From contig CAKRHP010000002.1 in assembly GCA_934339135.1 (NCBI GenBank), positions 62,001-126,000 of the forward strand: 64,000 nucleotides of DNA, given 5' to 3'. Shown here in pieces: positions 8,802 to 16,970 of this stretch. Under the pieces are notes generated by a model. The model did not search any database. It saw only the letters and a program-made list of their open reading frames with translations, and was not told the origin of the DNA. The first letter of the stretch is position 1. Each line of letters starts with the position of its first letter. Origin of the DNA: an uncultured Lachnospiraceae bacterium (GTDB lineage: Bacteria > Bacillota > Clostridia > Lachnospirales > Lachnospiraceae). Position numbers and translations under genes: made by a program.

Positions 8802-9973
8802 TACGCTGTGTTTTTTATCTGCGTCTGTCCCGGGAAGACGGAACCGGAGAAAGCAACAGTATACAAAACCAGAGAATGCTATTGCAGCGTTATCTGGAGG
8901 ACAGGGAGGACATGACCTGTGTGGGGGAATGGGTGGATGACGGCTGGAGCGGCAGCAATTATGAGCGGCCGGCATTTCGGAAGATGATGCGGGCGGCAGC
9001 GGCGGGAAAATTTGATTGCATTCTGTGTAAGGATCTGTCCCGCCTTGGCAGGGAGTATATTCAGACCGGACATTTTCTGCGGGAGATCTTTCCAAAAATG
9101 GGAATGCGTTTTATTGCTGTTGCGGATCATTATGACAGTGCTGTCGGTGATTTTATGGAGGAATCTCTGCTGATTCCGGTGATGAATCTTATGAATGATG
9201 CGTATTGCCGGGATATTTCCAACAAGGTACGGTGGCAGCAGAAGACAAAACGTGCTATGGGAGAATATATCGGAGCCTTTGCCTGCTATGGATACCGGAA
9301 AAGTGAAAAAGATATTCATAGGCTGGAACTTGATGAGCCGGCGGCAAAAACGGTAAAGCTGATCTATTTGCTGCGGCTTAGCGGTATGGCAGCAGAAAAT
9401 ATTGCCAGTGTACTAAATAAGGGACACATTCAAAGTCCCTATCAATACAAGCTGGCTGGCGGCAGTCGATATCGAAGCGGGTTTGTAGCGATGAGTTCGG
9501 CTGAAAAGAAAAATAGGGAAAAAAATAATCAGAATCCGGCTAAAGAAAGATTATGGACGCCCCAGACGGTGCGGCGGATCCTGGCCAATGAAATGTATAC
9601 AGGAGTGATGATTCAGGGAAAAGACCGTAAGATCAGCTATAAGCTGGACAAACGGATTCCATTGCCAAAGGGGCAGTGGGCGAGGGTAGAAAATGCTCTT
9701 CCGGTCATTATTCCGAAGTGGATCTATGACATTGTCGAAAATCTGCGTGTGAAAAGAATCCGTTGCAGGAAAGGAAGTGTATTTTGTGACGAACTGGTTG
9801 GATATGGACTGACCGAAGGACAGCAGAAAATATGTGCAGAAGTGATGGGAAAGCTGCTTTGTGATGGGGCTGGTGCCATGTGGCAGAGACGTCTGTTAAA
9901 TGTACTGTTAGTGCGGAACATCAGGATGGATGGGAAGAAAATCTATATTATGTATCGAAGCAGGAGGAAATAA
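8798..9973 (+). CDS. Serine recombinase 1 of the sleC element
   Basis: 391 residues, GTG start overlapping the previous stop. Resolvase catalytic domain at the N-terminus: YLRLSRED with the nucleophile Ser11, and KDLSRLGREYIQTGHFLREIF carrying the active-site arginines. A recombinase domain follows (about residues 165-310), including TPQTVRRILANEMYTGVMIQG. The C-terminal zinc-ribbon and coiled-coil regions of typical 500-residue large serine recombinases appear absent, so the protein is short for the family. Expected to cut and rejoin the element ends through a two-base crossover. A second recombinase follows 46 bases downstream. Confidence 0.9.
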   Translation: MIRCVFYLRLSREDGTGESNSIQNQRMLLQRYLEDREDMTCVGEWVDDGWSGSNYERPAFRKMMRAAAAGKFDCILCKDLSRLGREYIQTGHFLREIFPKMGMRFIAVADHYDSAVGDFMEESLLIPVMNLMNDAYCRDISNKVRWQQKTKRAMGEYIGAFACYGYRKSEKDIHRLELDEPAAKTVKLIYLLRLSGMAAENIASVLNKGHIQSPYQYKLAGGSRYRSGFVAMSSAEKKNREKNNQNPAKERLWTPQTVRRILANEMYTGVMIQGKDRKISYKLDKRIPLPKGQWARVENALPVIIPKWIYDIVENLRVKRIRCRKGSVFCDELVGYGLTEGQQKICAEVMGKLLCDGAGAMWQRRLLNVLLVRNIRMDGKKIYIMYRSRRK

Positions 9974-10019
9974 GTGAAAAGTGGGTGTGGACTGAAAGGA
10001 AAGGAGGGAGGAGAGTTCT

Positions 10020-10922
10020 GTGGAGATCATGACAGGTATTTATGCCAGACTGTCGGTGAAACACGGCGATGATAAGGATCAGAGTCTGGAACAGCAGATT
10101 CGTCTGGCAAAGCAGTGGGTTCAGCAGAAAAATACATTTGCAAACATGAAAGAAAATTGTCGGAATGGGAGAGAAAACGATCAATATACTATATATGATA
10201 CTTATATGGATATGGGGTACAGTGGAACTACCTTTGAACGGCCGGGGTTTCAAAGGTTGCTTGCAGATGCACAGAACGGCAGCATTCAGTGTATTCTCTG
10301 TAAGGATGCGTCACGGATCGGCAGGGATTATCTGAAAACAGGAGAATACCTTGAAAAAATATTTCCCATGCTGGGAGTAAAAGTGATCTGTATCAGCGAT
10401 CCGTACGGTGACACAGAGGATCAATGGAAATATGAAATGCCCGGCAGTTTGTCAGAAAATCTGAGAAATCTGATGAATGAATGGTATGCCCGAGATATTG
10501 GACGGCGGGTACGTCTGATAAAACAACAGAAAAAAGCACAGGGAGAATATCTGGGAAGTGTACCCCCTTATGGATGGAGGATAGACAGGCACGCCGGAAA
10601 GAGAATATTGGTACCGGATGAGCAGTTGAAGGATATTCTGTCTCTGATGGCATCTCTCCGGCATAAAAAGATGTCATATGGACAGATCGCAGATATTCTC
10701 AATCAAAGAGGGATACGGACACCGCAGGAATATCGGCAAAGTGGCAGGGTGTATCGACAAGGATATCCCCGGCAGCAAGCAGGAAATCCAAGCAGGACGA
10801 ATACATTTCCGGAAACCGGCAGATGCTTGTCAGAAGAAGTACCGTCTGAATTAAACTGGGGTGCTTCCGGGGTGCGCCGTATTCTTTTATCGCACACCAG
10901 AGGGGATTACCACACGACTTAA
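10020..10922 (+). CDS. Serine recombinase 2 of the sleC element, 3' end crosses the right junction
   Basis: 300 residues from the GTG at 10020 (AAGGAGGGAGGAG upstream; an ATG at 10029 is too distant). Catalytic domain intact: YARLSVK with Ser12, then KDASRIGRDYLKTGEYLEKIF. It stops early in the recombinase domain, at [10 protein letters not shown], where recombinase 1 continues with YTGVMIQG. The reading frame runs through the core at 10902-10905 and ends inside sleC. In the excised circle the same frame would instead continue into the left end of the element and stop at 5359 (tail GGRSEKDRYLKSD). It is therefore either a truncated partner of recombinase 1 or a protein whose tail depends on the integration state. 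Confidence 0.85.
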   Translation: MEIMTGIYARLSVKHGDDKDQSLEQQIRLAKQWVQQKNTFANMKENCRNGRENDQYTIYDTYMDMGYSGTTFERPGFQRLLADAQNGSIQCILCKDASRIGRDYLKTGEYLEKIFPMLGVKVICISDPYGDTEDQWKYEMPGSLSENLRNLMNEWYARDIGRRVRLIKQQKKAQGEYLGSVPPYGWRIDRHAGKRILVPDEQLKDILSLMASLRHKKMSYGQIADILNQRGIRTPQEYRQSGRVYRQGYPRQQAGNPSRTNTFPETGRCLSEEVPSELNWGASGVRRILLSHTRGDYHTT

Positions 10923-11396
10923 TACAATTTCGCCGGTTTCACTGACATCCTTTACCTCACTTTCCGGGATCTTTGGAGGATAATCTCCGTAAAGGGTATG
11001 AGGGGGAATGACAAAAAGTTCACTGTCGTCGTTGGGTGTTTCGAACTGTGGAATCAATGAAATGTTCTGTAAAGAAATCTGCCCTGACAGGATCTCTGCG
11101 CCGGAAATAACCGTAGGTTCAAAACCGGGAGCCGTGATCTTTAAGTTAAAAACAGAATATGGCTGGGCAGATAAAGGCTCCAGACTGTACTCTAAAGGAG
11201 GTGCAGGAAGATCAATGGTATCTGTCTGACCGTTAGGATCTGTGGTCAGTTCTTCCAGCACTTGTTCCGGCTCATTGCTGTCCGTGATCTGTACCGTTGC
11301 ATTGGAAACGGCACGGGAACTGATCATGGAACTGACATTTACAAGCAGCTGCCCGGTATCCGGACGGTCCTGCTGTGTGGCATATAATTGAGACAT
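10887..11396 (-). CDS. sleC: Spore cortex-lytic enzyme SleC, N-terminal pro-region part (gene interrupted by element)
   Basis: 169 codons with ATG at 11396 and GGAGGAG five bases before it. The first 165 (to 10902) belong to sleC and the last four (SGVR) plus the stop are element sequence. The product has a beta-rich N-terminal domain ([10 protein letters not shown], then [20 protein letters not shown]) like that preceding the catalytic domain in clostridial SleC-type proteins, and ends [10 protein letters not shown]. Adding the 256 codons at 4547-5317 gives a 421-residue protein, close to the size of clostridial SleC (about 430). In C. perfringens the propeptide is removed near residue 150 by Csp proteases, so the break is close to the pro/mature boundary. 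Alone this fragment lacks any lytic domain. Confidence 0.85.
   Translation of the reverse strand: MSQLYATQQDRPDTGQLLVNVSSMISSRAVSNATVQITDSNEPEQVLEELTTDPNGQTDTIDLPAPPLEYSLEPLSAQPYSVFNLKITAPGFEPTVISGAEILSGQISLQNISLIPQFETPNDDSELFVIPPHTLYGDYPPKIPESEVKDVSETGEIVLSRVVIPSGVR
10890..10910. other. Right junction (attR-like) of the sleC element
   Basis: Element arm TCGCACACCAG at 10890-10900, core GGGG at 10902-10905 and sleC sequence GATTACCAC beyond. The arm is an imperfect inverted copy (8 of 11) of the left-end arm at 5323-5333. The 3' end of recombinase 2 lies across this site. Confidence 0.65.
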
Positions 11397-11429
11397 AAAG
11401 CTCCTCCATCATAAAAAGTCATTACATAC

Positions 11430-11456
11430 TATTCTATGTCGGGAAAATGTAGAGGT
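11430..11456 (-). promoter_or_regulatory. sleC: Mother-cell-type (sigma-K/E-like) promoter of sleC
   Basis: On the minus strand: AC (11455-11456), 16 bases, then CATAGAATA (11430-11438). This fits the sigma-K pattern AC-N16-CATAnnnTA and the sigma-E -10 at seven of eight positions. Predicted transcription start lies about 27 bases before the ATG. Consensus match only. Confidence 0.45.
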
Positions 11457-11461
11457 GCGTA

Positions 11462-11490
11462 TTGCCTTATGCTTTCAAAATCAGTATAAT
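11462..11490 (+). promoter_or_regulatory. dut: Vegetative promoter of dut
   Basis: TTGCCT, 17 bases, TATAAT (11485-11490), placed back-to-back with the sleC promoter. Contrast with the sporulation-type elements on the other strand. Confidence 0.7.
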
Positions 11491-11535
11491 GAACGCAGAC
11501 ATTCAAATTTACAACAAGAGAGGATCATAAAAATA

Positions 11536-11970
11536 ATGGAAACAATTAAAATTAAATATTTTACGGACCAGATCGATAAACTGGAGTATATTGACGGTAA
11601 GTCTGACTGGATCGATCTGCGGGCATCGGAGGATGTTACATTAAAGACGGGAGATTTTGCACTGATTCCACTTGGCGTGGCGATGGAGCTTCCGGCAGGA
11701 TATGAGGCGCATATTGTTCCGCGGAGCAGCACATATAAAAATTTCGGCGTGATCCAGGCCAATCACTGTGGTATCGTGGACGGTTCATATTGTGGCGATA
11801 ATGATATGTGGAGAATGCCGGTGATTGCCATGCGGGATACCGAGATCCATGTGAATGACAGGATCTGCCAGTTTCGTATTATGAAAAATCAGCCCCAGAT
11901 CCGGTTTGATGAGGTGGAAAAGCTGACGGGAAAAGACAGGGGGGGCTTTGGCAGTACCGGAAAACAGTAG
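11536..11970 (+). CDS. dut: dUTP diphosphatase (dUTPase)
   Basis: 144 residues from the ATG at 11536; the frame opens at 11455, but that part lies in the promoter. All five trimeric dUTPase motifs are present: DLRA, PRSS, the long motif [16 protein letters not shown] and the C-terminal glycine-rich RGGFGSTG. Hydrolyses dUTP to dUMP and pyrophosphate, keeping uracil out of DNA. Transcribed alone, divergently from sleC. Confidence 0.9.
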   Translation: METIKIKYFTDQIDKLEYIDGKSDWIDLRASEDVTLKTGDFALIPLGVAMELPAGYEAHIVPRSSTYKNFGVIQANHCGIVDGSYCGDNDMWRMPVIAMRDTEIHVNDRICQFRIMKNQPQIRFDEVEKLTGKDRGGFGSTGKQ

Positions 11971-12052
11971 GGACAGAAGTCTCTTGCTATTTTAGCGTGA
12001 CAATGGTAGAATTACCCCATATATGGTGTTTTTAACAAAACATATAAGCAGT

Positions 12053-12081
12053 TTGATACCTGTGAACGTTTCTATCATAAG
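12053..12081 (+). promoter_or_regulatory. glmS: Possible glmS promoter
   Basis: TTGATA, 17 bases, CATAAG in the 154-base gap before glmS. The -10 is weak (four of six). No glmS ribozyme core was found in this gap. Confidence 0.35.
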
Positions 12082-12124
12082 ATACAGTATGATAAGTTTA
12101 GTATGAATCAAAGGAGATTAAAAT

Positions 12125-13963
12125 ATGTGTGGTATTGTAGGTTATATCGGGAGTAAACAGGCAGCACCGATCCTTTTGGACGGTCTGTCAAAGCTCGAGT
12201 ACAGAGGTTACGATTCTGCCGGGATCGCAGTACGCGATGGAGCAGATAAGGTAAAGATCGTGAAGGCGAAAGGCCGTCTCAAGGGCTTGATCGAAAAGAC
12301 AGACGATGGTCATGCGGTACCGGGAACCTGTGGTATCGGTCATACCAGATGGGCAACCCACGGTGAGCCGTCAGAGACTAATGCACATCCTCATGTCAGT
12401 GATGATGGCAATGTGGTTGGTGTACACAATGGTATTATTGAGAATTATCAGGAGTTAAAGGCAAAGCTTCTGAAGAAGGGATATGAGTTTTATTCTTCTA
12501 CCGATACAGAGGTTGCTGTGAAACTGGTAGACTATTATTATAAGAAATATGAGCATACTCCGGTAGATGCGATCAATCACGCAATGGTCCGTATCCGTGG
12601 TTCCTATGCGCTGGCAATGATCTTTGCAGAGTATCCGGATGAGATCTATGTGGCTCGTAAGGACAGTCCGATGATCATTGGTGTGTCCGATGGAAACTGC
12701 TATGTGGCTTCTGATGTACCGGCTATTTTGAAATATACCAGAAATGTTTATTATATCGGCAATATGGAGATCGGCCGTCTGGCAGATGGCAAGGCAACTT
12801 TCTACAATTTGGATGGTGACGAGATTGAGAAGGAGCTGGTGGAGATCAAATGGGATGCAGAAGCTGCGGAAAAGGGCGGATTTGAGCATTTTATGATGAA
12901 GGAGATCCATGAGCAGCCTAAGGCGATCATGGATACCATGAATTCCAAGCTGAAGGATGGCAGGATCGATCTGTCAGATGTTGGGCTTTCCGAGGAGGAC
13001 ATTAAGGGGATCAATCAGATCTATATTGTTGCCTGTGGTTCCGCTTATCATACCGGTGTTGTGACACAGTATGTCATGGAGGACTTGGCACGGGTGCCGG
13101 TTCGCGTGGAGCTGGCATCTGAGTTCCGTTACCGCAATCCGATCCTGAATAAGGATGATCTGGTGATCGTGGTGAGCCAGTCCGGTGAAACGGCGGATAC
13201 ATTGGCAGGTCTTCGTCTGGCTAAGGAGCAGGGAGTAAAGACCATGGGTATCGTGAACGTGGTTGGATCTTCTATCGCCAGAGAAGCAGATAATGTATTT
13301 TATACTATGGCTGGTCCGGAGATTTCTGTGGCAACCACAAAGGCATACAGCGCACAGCTGATCGCAGGCTATCTGCTGTCGGTAGAGTTTGCGAGAGTGC
13401 GGGGAACCATCACGGAGGAGCAGTATCAGGGATATATTGCAGAGCTGCAGACACTTCCGGAAAAGATTGACAAGATCATTGAAGATAAGGAGCGTATCCA
13501 GTGGTTTGCTTCTAAACAGGCAAATGCCCGAGATATTTTCTTTGTAGGCCGCGGTATTGATTATGCGATCTGTATGGAGGGAAGCCTGAAACTCAAGGAG
13601 ATCAGTTATATTCATTCGGAGGCATATGCGGCAGGCGAGCTGAAGCACGGTACCATCAGTCTGATCGAGGATGGTATTCTGGTGATCGGTTCTCTGACAC
13701 AGGATGCCCTGTATGAGAAGACCATCAGCAACATGGTTGAGTGCAAGAGCCGTGGGGCTTCTCTGATGGGACTGACCAATTTTGGCAACTATTCGATCGA
13801 GGATACGGCGGATTTCGTGGTATATGTACCAAAGACAGACCCTCATTTTGCAGCAAGTCTGGCAGTGATCCCATTGCAGCTTCTGGGATATTATGTATCT
13901 GTGGCAAGGGGACTTGATGTGGATAAGCCGAGAAACCTGGCAAAGAGTGTAACGGTAGAGTAA
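12125..13963 (+). CDS. glmS: Glutamine--fructose-6-phosphate aminotransferase (isomerizing)
   Basis: 612 residues, normal length. Cys2 after the initiator methionine is the glutaminase nucleophile (MCGIVGYIG), followed by LEYRGYDSAGIAV and HTRWATHGEPSETNAHPH of the N-terminal amidotransferase domain. Two sugar isomerase domains follow (VACGSAYHTG; SQSGETADTL; then VGRGIDYAICMEGSLKLKE), ending in the conserved LAKSVTVE. Makes glucosamine-6-phosphate, the first committed step to UDP-GlcNAc and the cell wall. AAAGGAGA precedes the ATG. Single-gene unit closed by a strong terminator. Confidence 0.97.
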   Translation: MCGIVGYIGSKQAAPILLDGLSKLEYRGYDSAGIAVRDGADKVKIVKAKGRLKGLIEKTDDGHAVPGTCGIGHTRWATHGEPSETNAHPHVSDDGNVVGVHNGIIENYQELKAKLLKKGYEFYSSTDTEVAVKLVDYYYKKYEHTPVDAINHAMVRIRGSYALAMIFAEYPDEIYVARKDSPMIIGVSDGNCYVASDVPAILKYTRNVYYIGNMEIGRLADGKATFYNLDGDEIEKELVEIKWDAEAAEKGGFEHFMMKEIHEQPKAIMDTMNSKLKDGRIDLSDVGLSEEDIKGINQIYIVACGSAYHTGVVTQYVMEDLARVPVRVELASEFRYRNPILNKDDLVIVVSQSGETADTLAGLRLAKEQGVKTMGIVNVVGSSIAREADNVFYTMAGPEISVATTKAYSAQLIAGYLLSVEFARVRGTITEEQYQGYIAELQTLPEKIDKIIEDKERIQWFASKQANARDIFFVGRGIDYAICMEGSLKLKEISYIHSEAYAAGELKHGTISLIEDGILVIGSLTQDALYEKTISNMVECKSRGASLMGLTNFGNYSIEDTADFVVYVPKTDPHFAASLAVIPLQLLGYYVSVARGLDVDKPRNLAKSVTVE

Positions 13964-13993
13964 TATATGGTTTATTAAGTGAGTAATAGGATG

Positions 13994-14035
13994 AATCCGG
14001 ATTCTGAAGGATATTTTGGAATCCGGATTTTTTGT
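13994..14035 (+). terminator. Terminator of glmS
   Basis: Perfect 11-bp stem AATCCGGATTC (13994-14004) with 14019-14029, followed by a T run. The longest open-frame start of the next gene (14016) lies inside this hairpin and was therefore rejected. Confidence 0.85.
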
Positions 14036-14063
14036 ATCCTGTTTTGAGAAAGTGCATATATTA
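14034..14063 (+). promoter_or_regulatory. Possible sigma-E-like promoter of the Csp-type protease
   Basis: GTATCCT at 14034-14040, 14 bases, CATATATTA at 14055-14063; a second CATAGAATG follows at 14064. The -10 equals that of the recombinase operon; the -35 is weak. Suggestive only. Confidence 0.35.
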
Positions 14064-14096
14064 CATAGAATGAATCTACATAAAGGAACCCCTATC

Positions 14097-15884
14097 ATGG
14101 AAAATGATGAAAAACTGGATTCGGAATTTCGTTTTGCACTGGATCTCCCGCAGCAGGAGAGGGAGCAGAGCAGTACATTAAATACAGGATACGATGAGGG
14201 CACAGCAACCTGGCGGGTGATCGTGAGGTATTACGGAGATCTGTATGAGGTGGAACGTCAGCTGCCGGGAGTACAGGTGATCCCGCTCTATCACCAATAT
14301 GGGATTGTACGTGTTCCGGAGGGGCAGTTAGAAGCGTTGGCGGCACTGCCGCAGATACAATATATGGAAAAGCCCAAGGAGGTCTACTTTTCTCTGGATG
14401 CAGGGAGAGGGGCCTCCTGTATTCATTCTGTGCAGGGAAATATAAATGCAGACCAGGAGTATCAGACAGGAGATTTAAAGAACGGTCTGACCGGCAGAGG
14501 AGTGATCGTTGGTGTGGCGGATTCCGGGATTGATCTGATGCATCCTTCTTTTCGGAATCCGGATGGAACCACACGTGTTCTGGCACTGTGGGATCAGGGC
14601 GGGACGCCGGATCCATCTATGGAGCTGGAAGCACCGGAAAGATACCGTCAGGGAGTGGAGTGGACAAAGGAGCAGATCGATCAGGTTCTTTTGGGAGAGA
14701 GAACGGACATTTCTCTTCCGGGGGATACCGGCTCCGGCCATGGCACCGCAGTAACGGGAGTGGCAGCGGGAAACGGTGGTGGATCCACGGGGCTTCGTTA
14801 CCGGGGGATTGCTATAGAAAGCCCGATCATTTTTGTGAAGCTTAGTACCGGTGGAGAAGGCTTTTCCAGAACCACGGAGGTGATGGCGGCGCTGGATTAC
14901 ATGGTACGGAAAGCGGAAGCATTTGGAATGCCGGTTTCCTTAAATGTCAGTTATGGCAATAACAACGGGGCTCATGATGGCAGCAGCTTGTTTGAGGGGT
15001 ATATCACGCAGCTGGCAGGTGTCTGGAAAAATGTTATTTCTATTGCGGTAGGCAATGAAGGAGATGCCAGACATCATGCCAGAGTACGTCTGGAAAATGA
15101 ACCCCGGCAGATCCGGTTTGTGATCGGAGCAGGAGAGAGAAATTTAAGTCTGCAGATGTGGAAGCAGTATACGGATGATTTTACGATATTTTTAGAAGCA
15201 CCTAATGGAAAAAGAGTGTTAGTGGAGGACACAAGAGAAGTAAGACGATATGAGCTGCAGGGGACATGGATTTATGTGTATTACGGGGAGCCAACGCCGG
15301 CGCAGATCACACAGGAGATCTATATGGAGTGGCTTCCACCGGAAGGACAGGGAGGCACTTTACAGGAGGGAGTATGGAGCCTGTGGCTGATTCCGGAGAA
15401 GATTACCGGAGGTGTTGTGGAGCTGTGGCTTCCCACTACAGAGCTGATCGGGCTCTCCACAGGTTTTCTGGAGCCGGAGCCGGATACGACCATGACGATA
15501 CCGGCTACAGCCGATGGTATTGTGTCAGTGGGAGCATATCAGGTGTCAAATGACGTGGCAGCTTCGTTTTCCGGACGGGGGGATACCGCTGATGGAAGAA
15601 AGTCACCGACACTTGTGGCTCCGGGGGTAGATGTGGTTACGGCTGCACCCGGCGGAAGGTATGTTGCACGGACAGGAACATCGATCGCAGCTCCTTTTGT
15701 GGCGGGAGCTGCAGCATTATTAATGGAATGGGGGATTGTGCAGGGCAATGATCCCTATCTATACGGGGAGAAGGTAAAGGCGTATCTGATGAAGGGAGCG
15801 AGAAGGCTTCCGGGACAGGAGAGTGTGCCGGATAAAAAAGCAGGCTGGGGAGCACTATGTCTCGCAGCCAGCCTGCCAAAATAA
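14097..15884 (+). CDS. Subtilisin-like serine protease, Csp germination-protease type
   Basis: 595 residues from the ATG at 14097 (AAAGGAA eight bases before). Complete S8 triad: Asp142 in VADSGID, His215 in GHGTAVTGV, Ser529 in GTSIAAPFVAGAAALL, with the oxyanion region LNVSYGNNNGAHDG and AVGNEGDARHH. An insert between His and Ser (about 330-480) fits the jelly-roll domain of clostridial Csp proteases. The N-terminal 130 residues look like the prodomain. In Clostridium, CspB cleaves the SleC propeptide during germination. The proximity of sleC (promoter 2.6 kb away) supports that role here, but Lachnospiraceae often have several such proteases, so the partner is inferred. Confidence 0.8.
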   Translation: MENDEKLDSEFRFALDLPQQEREQSSTLNTGYDEGTATWRVIVRYYGDLYEVERQLPGVQVIPLYHQYGIVRVPEGQLEALAALPQIQYMEKPKEVYFSLDAGRGASCIHSVQGNINADQEYQTGDLKNGLTGRGVIVGVADSGIDLMHPSFRNPDGTTRVLALWDQGGTPDPSMELEAPERYRQGVEWTKEQIDQVLLGERTDISLPGDTGSGHGTAVTGVAAGNGGGSTGLRYRGIAIESPIIFVKLSTGGEGFSRTTEVMAALDYMVRKAEAFGMPVSLNVSYGNNNGAHDGSSLFEGYITQLAGVWKNVISIAVGNEGDARHHARVRLENEPRQIRFVIGAGERNLSLQMWKQYTDDFTIFLEAPNGKRVLVEDTREVRRYELQGTWIYVYYGEPTPAQITQEIYMEWLPPEGQGGTLQEGVWSLWLIPEKITGGVVELWLPTTELIGLSTGFLEPEPDTTMTIPATADGIVSVGAYQVSNDVAASFSGRGDTADGRKSPTLVAPGVDVVTAAPGGRYVARTGTSIAAPFVAGAAALLMEWGIVQGNDPYLYGEKVKAYLMKGARRLPGQESVPDKKAGWGALCLAASLPK

Positions 15885-15892
15885 TTATACTT

Positions 15893-16873
15893 TTATAACA
15901 GTCCCTGTTTCATAAAACCAGCCAGTTCCTCTGCAAAATAAGTAATATAGATATCAGCTCCGGCACGTTTTGCACCAATGGCTGTTTCACAGATAATGGC
16001 ATCCTCATCGATCAGACCGAGACTTGCCGCTCCCTTGATCATGGCATATTCACCGCTGACGCTGTAGGCAGCCATCGGAACATTTGTCCTGTCCTTGATC
16101 TCGCGGATCAGATCACCATAGATCATAGCAGGCTTTACCATAATAATGTCTGCGCCCTCGTTAATATCGGCAAGAGCCTCTTTTATCGCTTCCCGGCGGT
16201 TGTGGTAATCCATCTGATAGGTGCGGCGGTTGCCAAACTGTGGTGCGGAGTCTGCGGCATCCCGGAAAGGTCCGTAGTAAGCAGAAGCAAACTTGACTGC
16301 GTAGGACATGATCGGTGTATTGATGTGTCCATGGGTGTCAAGACACTGGCGGATCGCAGCGATACGGCCATCCATCATATCGGAGGGGGCAACCATATCT
16401 GCTCCGGCCTCGACCTGGGAGAGGGCAATCTTTGCCAGATATTCCAGGGTGGTGTCATTGTCTACGTCATGGTCATGAATGATACCGCAGTGACCGTGGG
16501 AAGTATACTCACACATGCAGACATCACCGATCAGATACATGTCCGGATAATGCTTTTTGGCTTCCCGGAAGGCACGCTGGACAATGCCGTTCTCGTCGTA
16601 TGCCTGACTGCCCGTCTCGTCTTTGTGATCAGGGATGCCAAACAGCATGATCTTGTTGACTCCGGCATCCAGAAGCTGTTCCAGTTTCTCCCCCATACGG
16701 TCTACCGTGTAGCGGTTCTGACCGTACATAGATGGTATTTCTTCGACTTTGTTCTGCCCGTCCATGACAAACATGGGATATACCAGATCGGAGATATCCA
16801 TCTGTGTTTCCTGTACCATTTTGCGGAGACGTTCGTCGGTACGGAGTCTCCGGCCTCTCATAAATTCTGTCAT
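15893..16873 (-). CDS. hemB: Delta-aminolevulinic acid dehydratase (porphobilinogen synthase)
   Basis: 326 residues from the ATG at 16873 (AAAGAGG upstream); an in-frame extension to 16903 has no support. Zinc-site cysteines in DVCMCEYTSHGHCG, the two active-site lysines in SYAVKFASAYYGPFRD and IIMVKPAMIYGD, and the C-terminal SGEYAMIKGA are all present. Condenses two 5-aminolevulinate molecules to porphobilinogen for tetrapyrroles. No other hem gene is next to it. It is convergent with the Csp-type protease gene, only eight bases apart. Confidence 0.95.
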   Translation of the reverse strand: MTEFMRGRRLRTDERLRKMVQETQMDISDLVYPMFVMDGQNKVEEIPSMYGQNRYTVDRMGEKLEQLLDAGVNKIMLFGIPDHKDETGSQAYDENGIVQRAFREAKKHYPDMYLIGDVCMCEYTSHGHCGIIHDHDVDNDTTLEYLAKIALSQVEAGADMVAPSDMMDGRIAAIRQCLDTHGHINTPIMSYAVKFASAYYGPFRDAADSAPQFGNRRTYQMDYHNRREAIKEALADINEGADIIMVKPAMIYGDLIREIKDRTNVPMAAYSVSGEYAMIKGAASLGLIDEDAIICETAIGAKRAGADIYITYFAEELAGFMKQGLL

Positions 16874-16970
16874 TGTAATTATGCCTCTTTTCTGTTTTTG
16901 CAAACACCGCTGATTCCGGATAATTGCAGATTGATTTGTTTTTGACCCTTGTATCTTATTTTAATACTAA

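Larger units (their letters stand above)
5318..10905. mobile_element. Serine-recombinase intervening element inside sleC (5.58 kb)
   Basis: The element separates the two halves of sleC. The best junction is the GGGG shared by 5318-5321 and 10902-10905, giving a unit of 5,584 bp. It carries three cargo genes (acyltransferase-like, zinc-ribbon membrane protein, alpha/beta hydrolase), a 56-residue protein and two tandem serine recombinases. No conjugation, replication or phage structural genes are visible. Joining the flanks at GGGG leaves sleC in frame as VVIP-EYVIV. In the predicted circle the joint has imperfect inverted arms (10890-10900 and 5323-5333, 8 of 11 paired) around a six-base centre with GG in the middle, as expected for a serine recombinase site. 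It resembles the sigK skin elements of sporulating Firmicutes, but in a germination gene. Confidence 0.8.

Noticed and set aside
5318..10905. Conjugative transposon or prophage
   Set aside because: No transfer, replication, capsid or lysis genes are present; only recombinases, a small protein and metabolic cargo.
11971..12124. glmS ribozyme upstream of glmS
   Set aside because: The gap is only 154 bases and shows no recognisable ribozyme core sequence; a plain promoter is a simpler reading.
12974..14203. 409-codon minus-strand open frame opposite glmS
   Set aside because: Lies entirely against a well-supported gene and a terminator, with a composition typical of an antisense shadow.
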